From Lentihominibacter butyricus (GTDB lineage Bacteria; Bacillota; Clostridia; Peptostreptococcales; Anaerovoracaceae): DNA of 64,000 bases. A model generated the notes under the pieces. That model did no database searches and was not told the origin of the DNA. It worked only from the letters and a program-made list of their open reading frames with translations. A program made the position numbers and the translations under genes. The stretch covers positions 1 to 64,000 of the forward strand of contig NZ_JAOQJP010000004.1 of assembly GCF_025567305.1 (NCBI RefSeq), given 5' to 3'. Shown here piece after piece: positions 1-8,700 of the stretch (position 1 is the stretch's first letter; each line of letters begins with the position of its first letter).

Positions 1-101
1 GTTGTGATAGCTGCTGTAAGTGTTGTCTTACCGTGGTCTACGTGACCGATTGTTCCGATATTGATATGCGGTTTAGTTCTTTCAAACTTCTGTTTTGCCA
101 T
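1..101 (-). CDS. tuf: Elongation factor Tu (N-terminal fragment)
   Basis: The first 33 or so codons of EF-Tu, the GTPase that brings aminoacyl-tRNA to the ribosome; the rest lies beyond the window's left edge. The visible residues include the MAKQKFERTKPHINIGTIGH start and the P-loop motif GHVDHGKTT. The ATG at 99-101 is preceded by a good GAGAGGAG ribosome binding site. It follows fusA by 85 bases and closes the usual rpsL-rpsG-fusA-tuf order. A small hairpin (ATCCGC/GCGGAT, about 123-138) lies in the spacer. Confidence 0.97.
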   Translation of the reverse strand, partial: MAKQKFERTKPHINIGTIGHVDHGKTTLTAAIT

Positions 102-186
102 TTTTATTCTCCTCTCTTTTCAAATCCGCTCATGCGGATCAAAAGACTTCCGCTGAAACAGTCATGCTGCTTCAGATATGGAAGCA

Positions 187-2253
187 TTACTTATTGATAG
201 AATCAAGTAAGCTGTCCGGTAATTTTTCAAAGTGGTCAAACTGCATAACGTATACACCTCTGCCCTGTGTCTTTGAACGCAGGTCTGTAGCGTATCCGAA
301 CATCTCTGACAATGGCACATAGCCTCTTACAGCTACAGCACCGTTGTTCATGTCTGATCCTTCTATTCTACCTCTTCTTGAGCTGATGTCTCCGATTACA
401 TCTCCCATATATTCTTCAGGAACAGTAACTTCGACCTTGAATATAGGCTCAAGCAGTACAGGTTTTGCTTTCTTTGCAGCTTCTCTGAATGCCATTGATG
501 CAGCGATCTTGAATGCCATTTCGGAAGAGTCGACTTCGTGATATGAACCATCGTACAGCTCTACACCGACATCTACAACCTGGTATCCAGCTACTGGACC
601 AGTCTGCATCGCTTCTTTGATTCCTTCTTCGATCTTTGGTATATATTCCTTAGGAATAGCACCGCCGACGATGGAGTTCTTGAACTCGAATCCTTCTCCC
701 GGCTCTCTCGGATATACCTTGATCTTAACATGTCCGTACTGACCACGACCACCTGACTGCTTTGCATACTTGTGATCGATATCTGCTTCTGAAGTGATCG
801 TTTCCTTGTATGAAACCTGTGGCTTACCAACATTGGCTTCTACCTTGAACTCTCTAAGGAGTCTGTCCACGATGATTTCAAGATGCAGTTCGCCCATTCC
901 GGCGATGATCGTCTGACCTGTATCTTCGTTTGTATAAGTCTTGAATGTAGGGTCTTCTTCTGCAAGCTTTGCAAGAGCTATACCCATCTTTTCCTGTCCT
1001 GCCTTAGTCTTCGGCTCGATAGCGATCTCGATTACAGGATCAGGGAATTCCATTGACTCTAATATGATCTCATGTTTTTCGTCACAGAGAGTATCACCTG
1101 TTGTTGTGACCTTAAGACCTACTGCAGCTGCGATATCGCCTGAATATACCATTTCGATATCTTCTCGCTTGTTGGCATGCATCTGAAGTATTCTTCCTAC
1201 TCTCTCTTTCTTGCCTTTTGTTGAGTTGTATACATAAGAACCTGATTCCAGTGTTCCTGAGTAAACTCTGAAGAATGCGAGCTTGCCCACAAACGGGTCA
1301 GCCATGATCTTGAAGGCTAAAGCTGAGAATGGACCATTATCATCTGCAGGTCTTTCTTCTTCCTCTTCTGTACCCGGTACGATTCCCTTGATTGGCGGGA
1401 TATCTAACGGTGACGGCATATAATCAAGTACTGCGTCAAGCATCATCTGTACGCCCTTGTTTCTATATGCCGAGCCACATGTCATAGGGATCATTTCCCC
1501 TGCGATAGTAGCCTTTCTGATAACCTTTTTGATTTCAGCTTCTGTGATCTCCTCACCTTCGAGGAATTTCATCATAAGCTCTTCATCCATTTCAGCAACA
1601 GACTCGAGTAAAGATTCCCTCCATTCATCTGCCAGATCCTGAAGATCTGCAGGGATATCAGTTTTCTCGAATTCCTTGCCCAGGTCATCCTTATATATCT
1701 CTGCTTTCATTTCTACCAAGTCGATGATTCCTATAAATGAGTCTTCTTTACCTATTGGTAACTGGATAGGTACAGCGTTAGCCTTTAATCTATCCTTTAC
1801 CATGTTTACGACCCTGAAGAAATCAGCTCCCAGGATATCCATCTTGTTTACGAATATCATTCTTGGAACACCATACTTTTCTGCCTGTCTCCAAACAGTT
1901 TCGGACTGAGGTTCCACCCCACCTTTTGCACAAAGTACAGTAACGGCTCCATCTAATACTCGGAGTGAACGTTCTACTTCTACGGTAAAATCCACGTGTC
2001 CCGGTGTATCTATGATATTAATTCTGGTATCTTTCCATTGGGCTGTAGTAGCAGCAGAGGTAATTGTGATACCACGCTCCTGCTCCTGTTCCATCCAGTC
2101 CATAGTTGCCGCACCCTCGTGAGTCTCGCCAAGCTTATGAGTTCTTCCCGTATAGAACAGTATTCTCTCCGTGGTAGTCGTTTTTCCGGCATCTATATGT
2201 GCCATGATTCCTATATTTCTAGTCTTTGCTAACGGAAAACTTCGTTTTGACAT
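187..2253 (-). CDS. fusA: Elongation factor G
   Basis: Ribosomal translocase GTPase, 688 residues, normal family length. The G-domain motifs are intact: AHIDAGKT (residues 18-25), DTPGH (82-86) and NKMD (136-139), followed by the domains II-V expected of EF-G. The ATG follows a clear AGGAGG site. It is third in the str operon, 48 bases after rpsG and ahead of tuf. Nothing suggests a diverged or antibiotic-specialised paralogue; the location next to rpsG and tuf marks it as the housekeeping copy. Confidence 0.98.
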   Translation of the reverse strand: MSKRSFPLAKTRNIGIMAHIDAGKTTTTERILFYTGRTHKLGETHEGAATMDWMEQEQERGITITSAATTAQWKDTRINIIDTPGHVDFTVEVERSLRVLDGAVTVLCAKGGVEPQSETVWRQAEKYGVPRMIFVNKMDILGADFFRVVNMVKDRLKANAVPIQLPIGKEDSFIGIIDLVEMKAEIYKDDLGKEFEKTDIPADLQDLADEWRESLLESVAEMDEELMMKFLEGEEITEAEIKKVIRKATIAGEMIPMTCGSAYRNKGVQMMLDAVLDYMPSPLDIPPIKGIVPGTEEEEERPADDNGPFSALAFKIMADPFVGKLAFFRVYSGTLESGSYVYNSTKGKKERVGRILQMHANKREDIEMVYSGDIAAAVGLKVTTTGDTLCDEKHEIILESMEFPDPVIEIAIEPKTKAGQEKMGIALAKLAEEDPTFKTYTNEDTGQTIIAGMGELHLEIIVDRLLREFKVEANVGKPQVSYKETITSEADIDHKYAKQSGGRGQYGHVKIKVYPREPGEGFEFKNSIVGGAIPKEYIPKIEEGIKEAMQTGPVAGYQVVDVGVELYDGSYHEVDSSEMAFKIAASMAFREAAKKAKPVLLEPIFKVEVTVPEEYMGDVIGDISSRRGRIEGSDMNNGAVAVRGYVPLSEMFGYATDLRSKTQGRGVYVMQFDHFEKLPDSLLDSINK

Positions 2254-2301
2254 ATTATCCTCCTTTCTGCTCTGTATCTTTCTGTCAATCGAATCATAAG
2301 A

Positions 2302-2772
2302 TTACCAGCGATAGTGTGCAAACGCCTTGTTCGCTTCTGCCATCTTATGAGTGTCTTCTTTCTTCTTAACTGATGCACCTGTATTGTTTGCTGCATCGAT
2401 AAGTTCTTTTGCCAGTCTGTCTGACATAGTCTTTTCGCCTCTTGCTCTTGTGTACTTAGTAAGCCATCTGAGTCCCAGTGTCTGACGTCTGTCAGCTCTT
2501 ACTTCGATAGGAACCTGGTAGTTTGCACCACCTACACGTCTTGCTTTTACTTCAAGAACAGGCATGATGTTGTTCATAGCTTTTTCAAATACTTCCAAAG
2601 GTTCTTCGCCTGTATCGTTCTTTACTTTTTCAAAAGCATCATAAACGATTTTCTGAGCGACTCCCTTCTTTCCATCCAGCATAACACTGTTGATAAGCTT
2701 TGTAACTACAACGCTTCCGTATACCGGATCTGGAAGAACTTCTCGCTTTGGTACGTTTCCTTTTCTTGGCAC
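2302..2772 (-). CDS. rpsG: 30S ribosomal protein S7
   Basis: Primary 16S rRNA-binding protein of the 30S head, 156 residues, the usual size. The N-terminal PRKG start and the conserved ALRW-type segment (here LGLRWL, RQTLGLRW) are visible. The start codon is GTG (2770-2772) after a GGAGGG site. Second gene of the str operon, separated from rpsL by an unusually long (about 180 bases) structured spacer. In E. coli S7 represses its operon by binding the rpsL-rpsG spacer; whether the spacer here has that role is not shown by the sequence. Confidence 0.98.
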   Translation of the reverse strand: MPRKGNVPKREVLPDPVYGSVVVTKLINSVMLDGKKGVAQKIVYDAFEKVKNDTGEEPLEVFEKAMNNIMPVLEVKARRVGGANYQVPIEVRADRRQTLGLRWLTKYTRARGEKTMSDRLAKELIDAANNTGASVKKKEDTHKMAEANKAFAHYRW

Positions 2773-2876
2773 GTCTCTTCCCTCCTTGTTTGATTTTAAG
2801 TCGGTACTCGTCAGCAGTATGCGGTTTTACTTCGGACAGCTGATACCGCTGCCTTACTCCGTATACTGTTTCCGTG

Positions 2877-2936
2877 GTGCCCTTGTATTTATCTATATTC
2901 CGGATCATCGATCCGTTCAATTCATAAAAAGGGCAC
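2877..2936 (-). promoter_or_regulatory. Structured rpsL-rpsG intercistronic region
   Basis: The 181-base spacer between rpsL and rpsG contains an 8-bp outer inverted repeat (GTGCCCTT at 2929-2936 read on the minus strand, AAGGGCAC at 2877-2884) enclosing a perfect GGATC-GAT-GATCC hairpin (2902-2914). No gene is visible in the spacer. It could be an S7 autoregulatory element by analogy with the E. coli str operon, or a processing site. Function is inferred only. Confidence 0.4.
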
Positions 2937-2953
2937 TTAAAATTTACCGATTA

Positions 2954-3367
2954 CTACTTCTTAGGTCTCTTAGCTCCATACTTGGATCTAGCCTGCTTTC
3001 TGTCTGCTACACCTGCAGTGTCTAATGTTCCTCTTACGATGTGATATCTTACACCTGGCAGGTCCTTGACTCTTCCGCCTCTGATGAGTACAACACTGTG
3101 CTCCTGAAGGTTGTGTCCGATTCCAGGGATGTATGCTGTTACTTCGATACCGTTAGTAAGACGAACTCTCGCAACTTTTCTCAGAGCTGAGTTAGGCTTC
3201 TTAGGAGTAACTGTCTTTACAGAAGTGCAAACGCCTCTTTTCTGCGGCGAATTAACATCTGTAGCAACTCTTCTTATCGAGTTCATACCCTTGTTAAGAG
3301 CTGGTGCAGTTGACTTCTTCTCACTGCTTGTTCTGCCCTGACGTACTAATTGGTTAATTGTAGGCAT
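2954..3367 (-). CDS. rpsL: 30S ribosomal protein S12
   Basis: Decoding-centre protein S12, 137 residues, normal length. The conserved PTINQLVR start, the TPKKPNSALRK segment and the GGRVKDLPG segment are present. The lysines that are commonly changed in streptomycin-resistant mutants (in PKKPNS and GRVKD) are wild type. First gene of the str operon, with an AAAGGAG ribosome binding site and a promoter of its own at 3436-3465. Confidence 0.98.
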   Translation of the reverse strand: MPTINQLVRQGRTSSEKKSTAPALNKGMNSIRRVATDVNSPQKRGVCTSVKTVTPKKPNSALRKVARVRLTNGIEVTAYIPGIGHNLQEHSVVLIRGGRVKDLPGVRYHIVRGTLDTAGVADRKQARSKYGAKRPKK

Positions 3368-3397
3368 CCTTTTTCTCCTTTCCTGTTAAAATAAAAT

Positions 3398-3433
3398 ATG
3401 TTAGCTTTGAACAATAAAGCCCAAAGCTAACAT
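3398..3433 (-). terminator. Hairpin at the str operon start / terminator of the preceding gene
   Basis: A perfect 12-bp inverted repeat (arms 3398-3409 and 3422-3433, 12-base loop) followed on the minus strand by a T-rich tail (ATATTTTATTTT). It lies downstream of the ammonia-lyase gene and would terminate its transcript. The str promoter's -10 box ends three bases away, so the predicted +1 (about 3429) falls inside the upstream arm and the str mRNA would start with a slightly shorter version of the same hairpin. Confidence 0.7.
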
Positions 3434-3435
3434 CT

Positions 3436-3465
3436 ATTCTATCACGCTTATTATCAGTATGTCAA
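3436..3465 (-). promoter_or_regulatory. str operon sigma-A promoter
   Basis: TTGACA (3460-3465), 18-base spacer, TAGAAT (3436-3441) on the minus strand. Drives rpsL-rpsG-fusA-tuf, with a predicted start about 65 bases upstream of the rpsL ATG. The near-consensus -35 and -10 boxes fit a highly expressed operon. Confidence 0.8.
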
Positions 3466-3499
3466 CAATAATCCATTTCAGATCATTGAATACTTTTTC

Positions 3500-3961
3500 C
3501 TATTTTTCATAAGGGTGCAGTCTGTCTTTGAATGAAGACTCAGTAGCACCTCTCTGGTCTTTTCTTGCGATAAATAAGCTTCCTGTAGCCTTGCCGCACA
3601 GTACAGGCGGTTCACAAGCTGTTGCGGCAGTTTCAGGTGTCGCGATGCTTGTGAGATCAGCATCAGTTCTGTCTAACTGAGTAGCGACCTTCCATGCTTC
3701 AAACTGGCAAGTGTATGACTGGTTGCCTACTTTTTCGATCCAGCCATGATATTCCATGAAGTCTCCAACGTATACAGGAGCCAGGAATTCGATTTCCTTG
3801 TATCCTAAGAATAAGCTGATATCTCCATCAACATATACCATCAGTTCCGTACCAACGTCGCCCCACTGGTCAACTATTCTCGCGCCGTTTACTAATCCGC
3901 CTACATAATGTGCATCTTTTGCACTCATCATAAGATGATGAACTACTTTCTTACCAACCAT
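3500..3961 (-). CDS. acl: Beta-alanyl-CoA (3-aminoacyl-CoA) ammonia-lyase, hotdog fold
   Basis: A 153-residue single hotdog-domain protein. The N-terminal MVGKKVVHHLMMSAKDAHY stretch, the WGDVGTELMVY segment and the YVGDFMEYHGWIEKVGNQ segment closely match what I remember of the beta-alanyl-CoA:ammonia lyase of Clostridium propionicum, and more loosely the 3-aminobutyryl-CoA ammonia-lyase (Kal) of lysine fermentation. These enzymes release ammonia from a 3-aminoacyl-CoA to give acryloyl- or crotonyl-CoA. Next to the C terminus is a short threonine/alanine-rich insertion (about residues 102-112). It lies 162 bases after a CoA-acylating aldehyde dehydrogenase, probably on the same transcript, and no separate promoter was convincing. 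Family assignment is firm; the exact substrate (beta-alanyl-CoA versus 3-aminobutyryl-CoA) is inferred. Confidence 0.78.
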   Translation of the reverse strand: MVGKKVVHHLMMSAKDAHYVGGLVNGARIVDQWGDVGTELMVYVDGDISLFLGYKEIEFLAPVYVGDFMEYHGWIEKVGNQSYTCQFEAWKVATQLDRTDADLTSIATPETAATACEPPVLCGKATGSLFIARKDQRGATESSFKDRLHPYEK

Positions 3962-4032
3962 GATTTTTTCCTTCTCTTTCCTCTGTAAAGAATATTATCA
4001 AATAAGTCCGTCAGCTGTCTTATTATATTAAT

Positions 4033-4073
4033 AAAGCAGTTTCATCCCTTGATATTTGAGACAAAACTGCTTT
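4033..4073 (-). terminator. Hairpin between aldehyde dehydrogenase and ammonia-lyase genes
   Basis: A 10-bp inverted repeat, AAAGCAGTTT/AAACTGCTTT (4033-4042 and 4064-4073), with a 21-base loop and only a broken T-run after it (TTTATTAAT). It may be a weak terminator or a processing/stability element that makes ammonia-lyase levels differ from those of the upstream gene. Confidence 0.45.
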
Positions 4074-4123
4074 ACATTCTAAGTTTTTATAAAGCTAAAG
4101 TCTGCTTAAAGTTTCATATAAAA

Positions 4124-5476
4124 CTAGTCAGCGAATACTTTTGCAGGATCGAGCGGTTCTACGTCCAGCTTCTTAACGATCTTTGAAACATTTACCATGT
4201 GTATGTAGTCAACGTTTCCAGCTAAGATGTTGTTACCCCAAGTTCCGCATCCTTCTGATACTGCAGGTGATAATGCGTTAGTTTCAGGACCCCAAGCATC
4301 AGGTGTAGGCTGGTTAACCAGTACACGTGCTACAGGAATCTTTTCTCCGAAGTAAAGGATGTGATCTTCATCGTTTGAGTAGATACCAGCTGTGTGACCT
4401 GTACCGCCATCTTCTTCCATGTTTCTGATAGCCATGTCAACAGCGTCTTCAAACTTGTCATAGCTCTTTAATACTACAACAGGTCCCATGATTTCCTTAC
4501 CGAGGATATCATCTTTACCAACGCCTTCTATCTTAAGGCCGATAACCTTAGTTCCTTCTGGGAGGTTATATCCAGCAGCTTCTGCGATAACGTTTGTGTC
4601 TTTACCAACTAAGCCCGGTCTAACTTTTCCGTTTTCGAATAAAGCATCTCTGAACTTAGCAACATCGTCAGCGTTGTCAAATACTACAGCGCCAGCTTTT
4701 CTGAATTCTTCGAAGAATTCAGCTTCGAGATCCTGTGGGTAAAGTAATAAGTTGTCTCCGTCGCAAAGGATTCCGTTGTCACTTGCTACAGCGATGATTG
4801 AATTCTCAGCAGCGTCCTTAAGGTCATATCCTCTGTCGATGATTACAGGAGGGTTTCCTGGTCCTACGCCGTATGCAGGAGTTCCGCTTGAGTAAGCAGC
4901 CTTAGTGAGTCCGGATCCGCCAGTAGCGATAACCAGATCACAGTTAGCCATTAATTCCTGTGATTTTTCGATAGTAACGTCGTTAACGATCTGGATAAGG
5001 TCTTCAGGAGCACCGTTCTTAGCTAATGCTTCACGAATGAGATCAACAGTCTTTGTTGAAGTCTTTTCTGCACGTGGAGCAGGTGAGATGATGATAGCAT
5101 TCTTACCCTTTAATGCGTGCATGAAGTTTCCTAAAGGTGTAACTGTAGGGTTAGTTGCTGGAGTGATAGCTCCGATAACACCGATTGGGTGAGCAGCTTC
5201 AATGAGACCGATTGAAGGATCTTCATTGATGATACCTACAGATTTCTTGTCTTTGAGATAATCCCAGAAAGCAGCAGCTGTTCCTGTGTTCTTGCCAATT
5301 TTGTCTTCATAGCTTCCAAGTCTTGTTTCTTCAACAGCCATTTTTGCTAAAGGCTCTGCGTTTTCATAAATGATTTTTGCACTCTCGTAAACAAGTTTAT
5401 CTACCTGTTCCTGAGTGTAATCGCTGATCTGTTCGAACGCTGCGCGCGCTCTGTCAATTTTGTTTTGAATAGTCAT
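4124..5476 (-). CDS. CoA-acylating aldehyde dehydrogenase (SucD/EutE-like)
   Basis: About 450 residues, of the aldehyde dehydrogenase group that turns an aldehyde, CoA and NAD(P)+ into an acyl-CoA (SucD succinate-semialdehyde dehydrogenase, EutE, N-terminal half of AdhE). Visible landmarks are the VGIINEDPSIGL segment, TPATNPTVTPLGN, the nucleotide-binding ATGGSGLTKAAYSSG and a cysteine in SDNGILCDGDN that aligns with the catalytic cysteine. In the relatives I know this motif reads DNGxxCxSEQ; here the residues after the cysteine differ. I place the start at the ATG 5474-5476, nine bases after GGAGA, rather than the TTG at 5485, which sits directly against that site. Expressed from its own promoter between rpoC and rpsL. 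The neighbour suggests an aminoaldehyde substrate, but that is inference. Confidence 0.85.
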   Translation of the reverse strand: MTIQNKIDRARAAFEQISDYTQEQVDKLVYESAKIIYENAEPLAKMAVEETRLGSYEDKIGKNTGTAAAFWDYLKDKKSVGIINEDPSIGLIEAAHPIGVIGAITPATNPTVTPLGNFMHALKGKNAIIISPAPRAEKTSTKTVDLIREALAKNGAPEDLIQIVNDVTIEKSQELMANCDLVIATGGSGLTKAAYSSGTPAYGVGPGNPPVIIDRGYDLKDAAENSIIAVASDNGILCDGDNLLLYPQDLEAEFFEEFRKAGAVVFDNADDVAKFRDALFENGKVRPGLVGKDTNVIAEAAGYNLPEGTKVIGLKIEGVGKDDILGKEIMGPVVVLKSYDKFEDAVDMAIRNMEEDGGTGHTAGIYSNDEDHILYFGEKIPVARVLVNQPTPDAWGPETNALSPAVSEGCGTWGNNILAGNVDYIHMVNVSKIVKKLDVEPLDPAKVFAD

Positions 5477-5571
5477 ACTTATCAATCTCCTTTTTCATTC
5501 TTACTATTCTCGAAACTACTAAAAACCAAATTAGCTGTATCTGGTCTTTGTATTATCTCAATATTGTCTTT

Positions 5572-5600
5572 ATTTTAGCATTTAGCCATCTTACTGTCAA
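5572..5600 (-). promoter_or_regulatory. Promoter of the aldehyde dehydrogenase/ammonia-lyase unit
   Basis: TTGACA (5595-5600), 17-base spacer, TAAAAT (5572-5577) on the minus strand, about 100 bases upstream of the aldehyde dehydrogenase start and just after the rpoC terminator. Near consensus, so expression is likely strong unless an unseen regulator acts. Confidence 0.78.
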
Positions 5601-5635
5601 GGTGTATGGAATGTATACATGCAATTTTTCTAACA

Positions 5636-5676
5636 AATCAAAAACCTCTGGAAATTTCTTTTTGAATTCCCAGAGG
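5636..5676 (-). terminator. rpoBC terminator
   Basis: A 12-bp stem with one mismatch (arms 5645-5656 and 5665-5676, 8-base loop) followed on the minus strand by TTTTTG. It lies about 60 bases after the rpoC stop codon and isolates rpoBC from the downstream catabolic genes. Confidence 0.8.
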
Positions 5677-5738
5677 CCTGATTTTTCAACGTTTATAGCG
5701 TTTTTTATAATTTGGTCTTATGGGCCTGCAGCCGGTGA

Positions 5739-8700
5739 CTACTCCCAATCTATGCCGTCATCAGCACTCGCCATGCCGCCTTCGGCTTCTGCCGCAAATT
5801 CCTCTGCAGCTGCTGCATTTTCATCCGTCTCCATAGCCGGAACGATATCTTCCATATCCTCGTCTTCCTCTTCCTGAAGCTCCATCTCACGCTGCATAGC
5901 CTTGTATGCATCAATGAGCGCAGTATTTACACCGTAATCCAGATCGATGGATCTGTACTTCTTCATGCCGGTTCCTGCAGGTATCAGCTTACCGATGATA
6001 ACGTTTTCCTTAAGGCCCTGCAGCTTATCGTTCTTGCCCTTGATGGCTGCGTCCGTGAGAACTCTCGTAGTCTCCTGGAATGATGCTGCCGACAGGAAGG
6101 AGTTCGTTGCCAGCGAAGCCTTTGTGATACCGAGAAGCAGCCTTTCTGCTTCAGCCGGTCTTCCGCCGTTCGCGATCGCAGCTTCATTCGCCTCATCGAT
6201 CTCGATCTTGCTGTACTGCCCTCCCGGAAGAAGTCCCGTGTCTCCTGCATCGTTGACCTTGAGCTTCGAAAGCATCTGTCCGACGATGACTTCGATATGC
6301 TTGTCATTGATATCTACACCCTGCTGTTTGTATACGCGCTGTACTTCCTTGAGGAGGTACTGATATACACCTTCAACGCCGTTCAGCCTCAGGATATCCT
6401 TAGGGTCGAGAGGGCCCTTGGTGATGTTGTCACCAGCCAGGATATATTCTCCTTCTGTAACGCATATCCTTGCGCCGTAAGGGATCTCGTATATCCTTTC
6501 TTCCTCGCCTCGCACCTTGACCTGCGTCTTGTTATCCATCGTAGGATCTATCGAAACTACAGTTCCGTCAGCTTCACATATCACAGCAAGACCCTTAGGC
6601 TTCCTTGCCTCGAACAGCTCCTCTACTCTAGGCAGACCGTGAGTGATATCCGATCCGGCAACGCCGCCTGTGTGGAAGGTTCTCATCGTCAGCTGAGTAC
6701 CAGGTTCACCGATCGACTGAGCTGCAGTTATACCTACAGCTTCACCGATATTAACACCTTCGCCTGTAGCAAGGTTTCGTCCATAGCACTTAGCACATAC
6801 ACCTGTTCTGCTGTGGCAAGTCATTACCGATCTTATAGCAACGGATTCTATTCCCGCAGCCTCTATGGCTCCTGCAGCATCCTCGCTGATCTCGCAGTCC
6901 TGCTCTACCAGAAGTTTGCCTGTCTCAGGATGATAGATGTCAAGCAGTGCTGTTCTTCCGATTATACGATCCTTCAGCTTTTCTATGACTTCCTTGCCGT
7001 CAGTGAATGCTTTTACTTCTATACCTTCATCCGTTCCGCAGTCATCTTCTCTTACGATAACGTTATGCGAAACGTCTACCAGTCTTCTCGTCAGGTAACC
7101 GGAATCGGCTGTTCGCAGAGCCGTATCGGCCAGACCTTTTCTGGCTCCGTTCGTCGAGATGAAGTATTCCAGTACGGAAAGCCCTTCTCTGAAGTTCGCC
7201 TTGATAGGGATCTCGATAGTCTTACCTGTAGCATTTGCCATCAGACCACGCATTCCGCCGATCTGTCTTATCTGATTCTTACTACCTCTCGCTCCGGAGT
7301 GTGCCATGATAAACAGATTGTTGAGCGAATCCAGTGAATCCATCAGCGCATCTGCCACATCATCAGTAGTCTTGTTCCAGATCTCTATTACTTTTTCATA
7401 TCTTTCTTTATTGGATACGAGACCTCTTCTGTAAGCCATCTCGTATTTGTCTACCAGTTTTTCAGAAGCATCTATGATCTCTTTTTTCTTTTCAGGGATC
7501 TCCATGTCGGAAATACTGATCGTGATCGCTGCTATAGTCGAATAATGGAAGCCCATATCCTTTATATAGTCGAGCATGATCGCAGTCTCCGTATTACCGT
7601 GTATTCTGTAACATCTGTCGATGATCTGTCCGAGCTTTTTCTTGTCGCACAGGAAATCGATCTCAAGCGAATACGGATCAGCCTCTCTGTCTTCTACATA
7701 ACCGAGATCCTGAGGTATCTTCTGGTTGAATATGAATCTTCCTACTGTCGATTCTACCAGTTTTCCTCTCGTGTCATTTTCGCCGGCATACATCCTTACC
7801 TTTACTCTTGCATGGAGTCCGACCATACCTGTCTGGTATGCCATCAGCATCTCCGCGATATCTGTAAACACCTTGCCGTCGCCTTTTTCAGCATCTGACG
7901 TTCTCTTGCCTTCTTCCTGTCCCGGATGCGTCAGATAGTAGCTTCCCAGGATCATATCCTGTGTAGGCGTCGTGATCGGAGATCCGTCCTTAGGCGCCAG
8001 GATGTTATTTACGGAAAGCATCAGGAATCTCGCTTCAGCCTGAGCTTCTACAGAAAGAGGTACGTGTACAGCCATCTGGTCGCCGTCAAAGTCGGCATTG
8101 AATGCCGTACAAGCCAGCGGATGCAGCTTTATAGCCTTACCCTCTACCAGAACAGGCTCGAACGCCTGTATACCGAGTCTGTGAAGAGTCGGGGCACGGT
8201 TGAGCATTACAGGATGTTCCTTGATGACTCCTTCGAGCACGTCCCATACCTCAGGTCTTACTTTCTCGACCATTCTCTTGGCACTCTTGATATTGTGAGC
8301 GTTGCCGTTTTCCACGAGCTTCTTCATGATGAACGGCTTGAACAGTTCGAGCGCCATCTTCTTAGGCAGACCGCACTGATAGAATTTCAGCTCCGGTCCT
8401 ACTACGATTACCGAACGTCCCGAGTAGTCTACACGCTTTCCGAGAAGGTTCTGTCTGAATCTCCCCTGTTTTCCCTTGAGCATATCCGACAGAGACTTGA
8501 GCGGTCTCGATCCCGGACCTGTCACAGGTCTTCCTCTTCTGCCGTTATCTATGAGAGCGTCAACAGCTTCCTGGAGCATTCTCTTCTCGTTTCTTACGAT
8601 GATGTCCGGAGCTCCCAGTTCAAGGAGTCTGTTGAGTCTGTTGTTTCTGTTTATAACACGTCTGTAAAGGTCATTCAGGTCTGAAGTGGCAAACCTTCCG

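Noticed and set aside
6297..7337. A 346-codon open frame on the plus strand
   Set aside because: It is antisense within rpoC, with no ribosome binding site and a Tyr/Ser/Cys-rich composition typical of a reverse-complement shadow.
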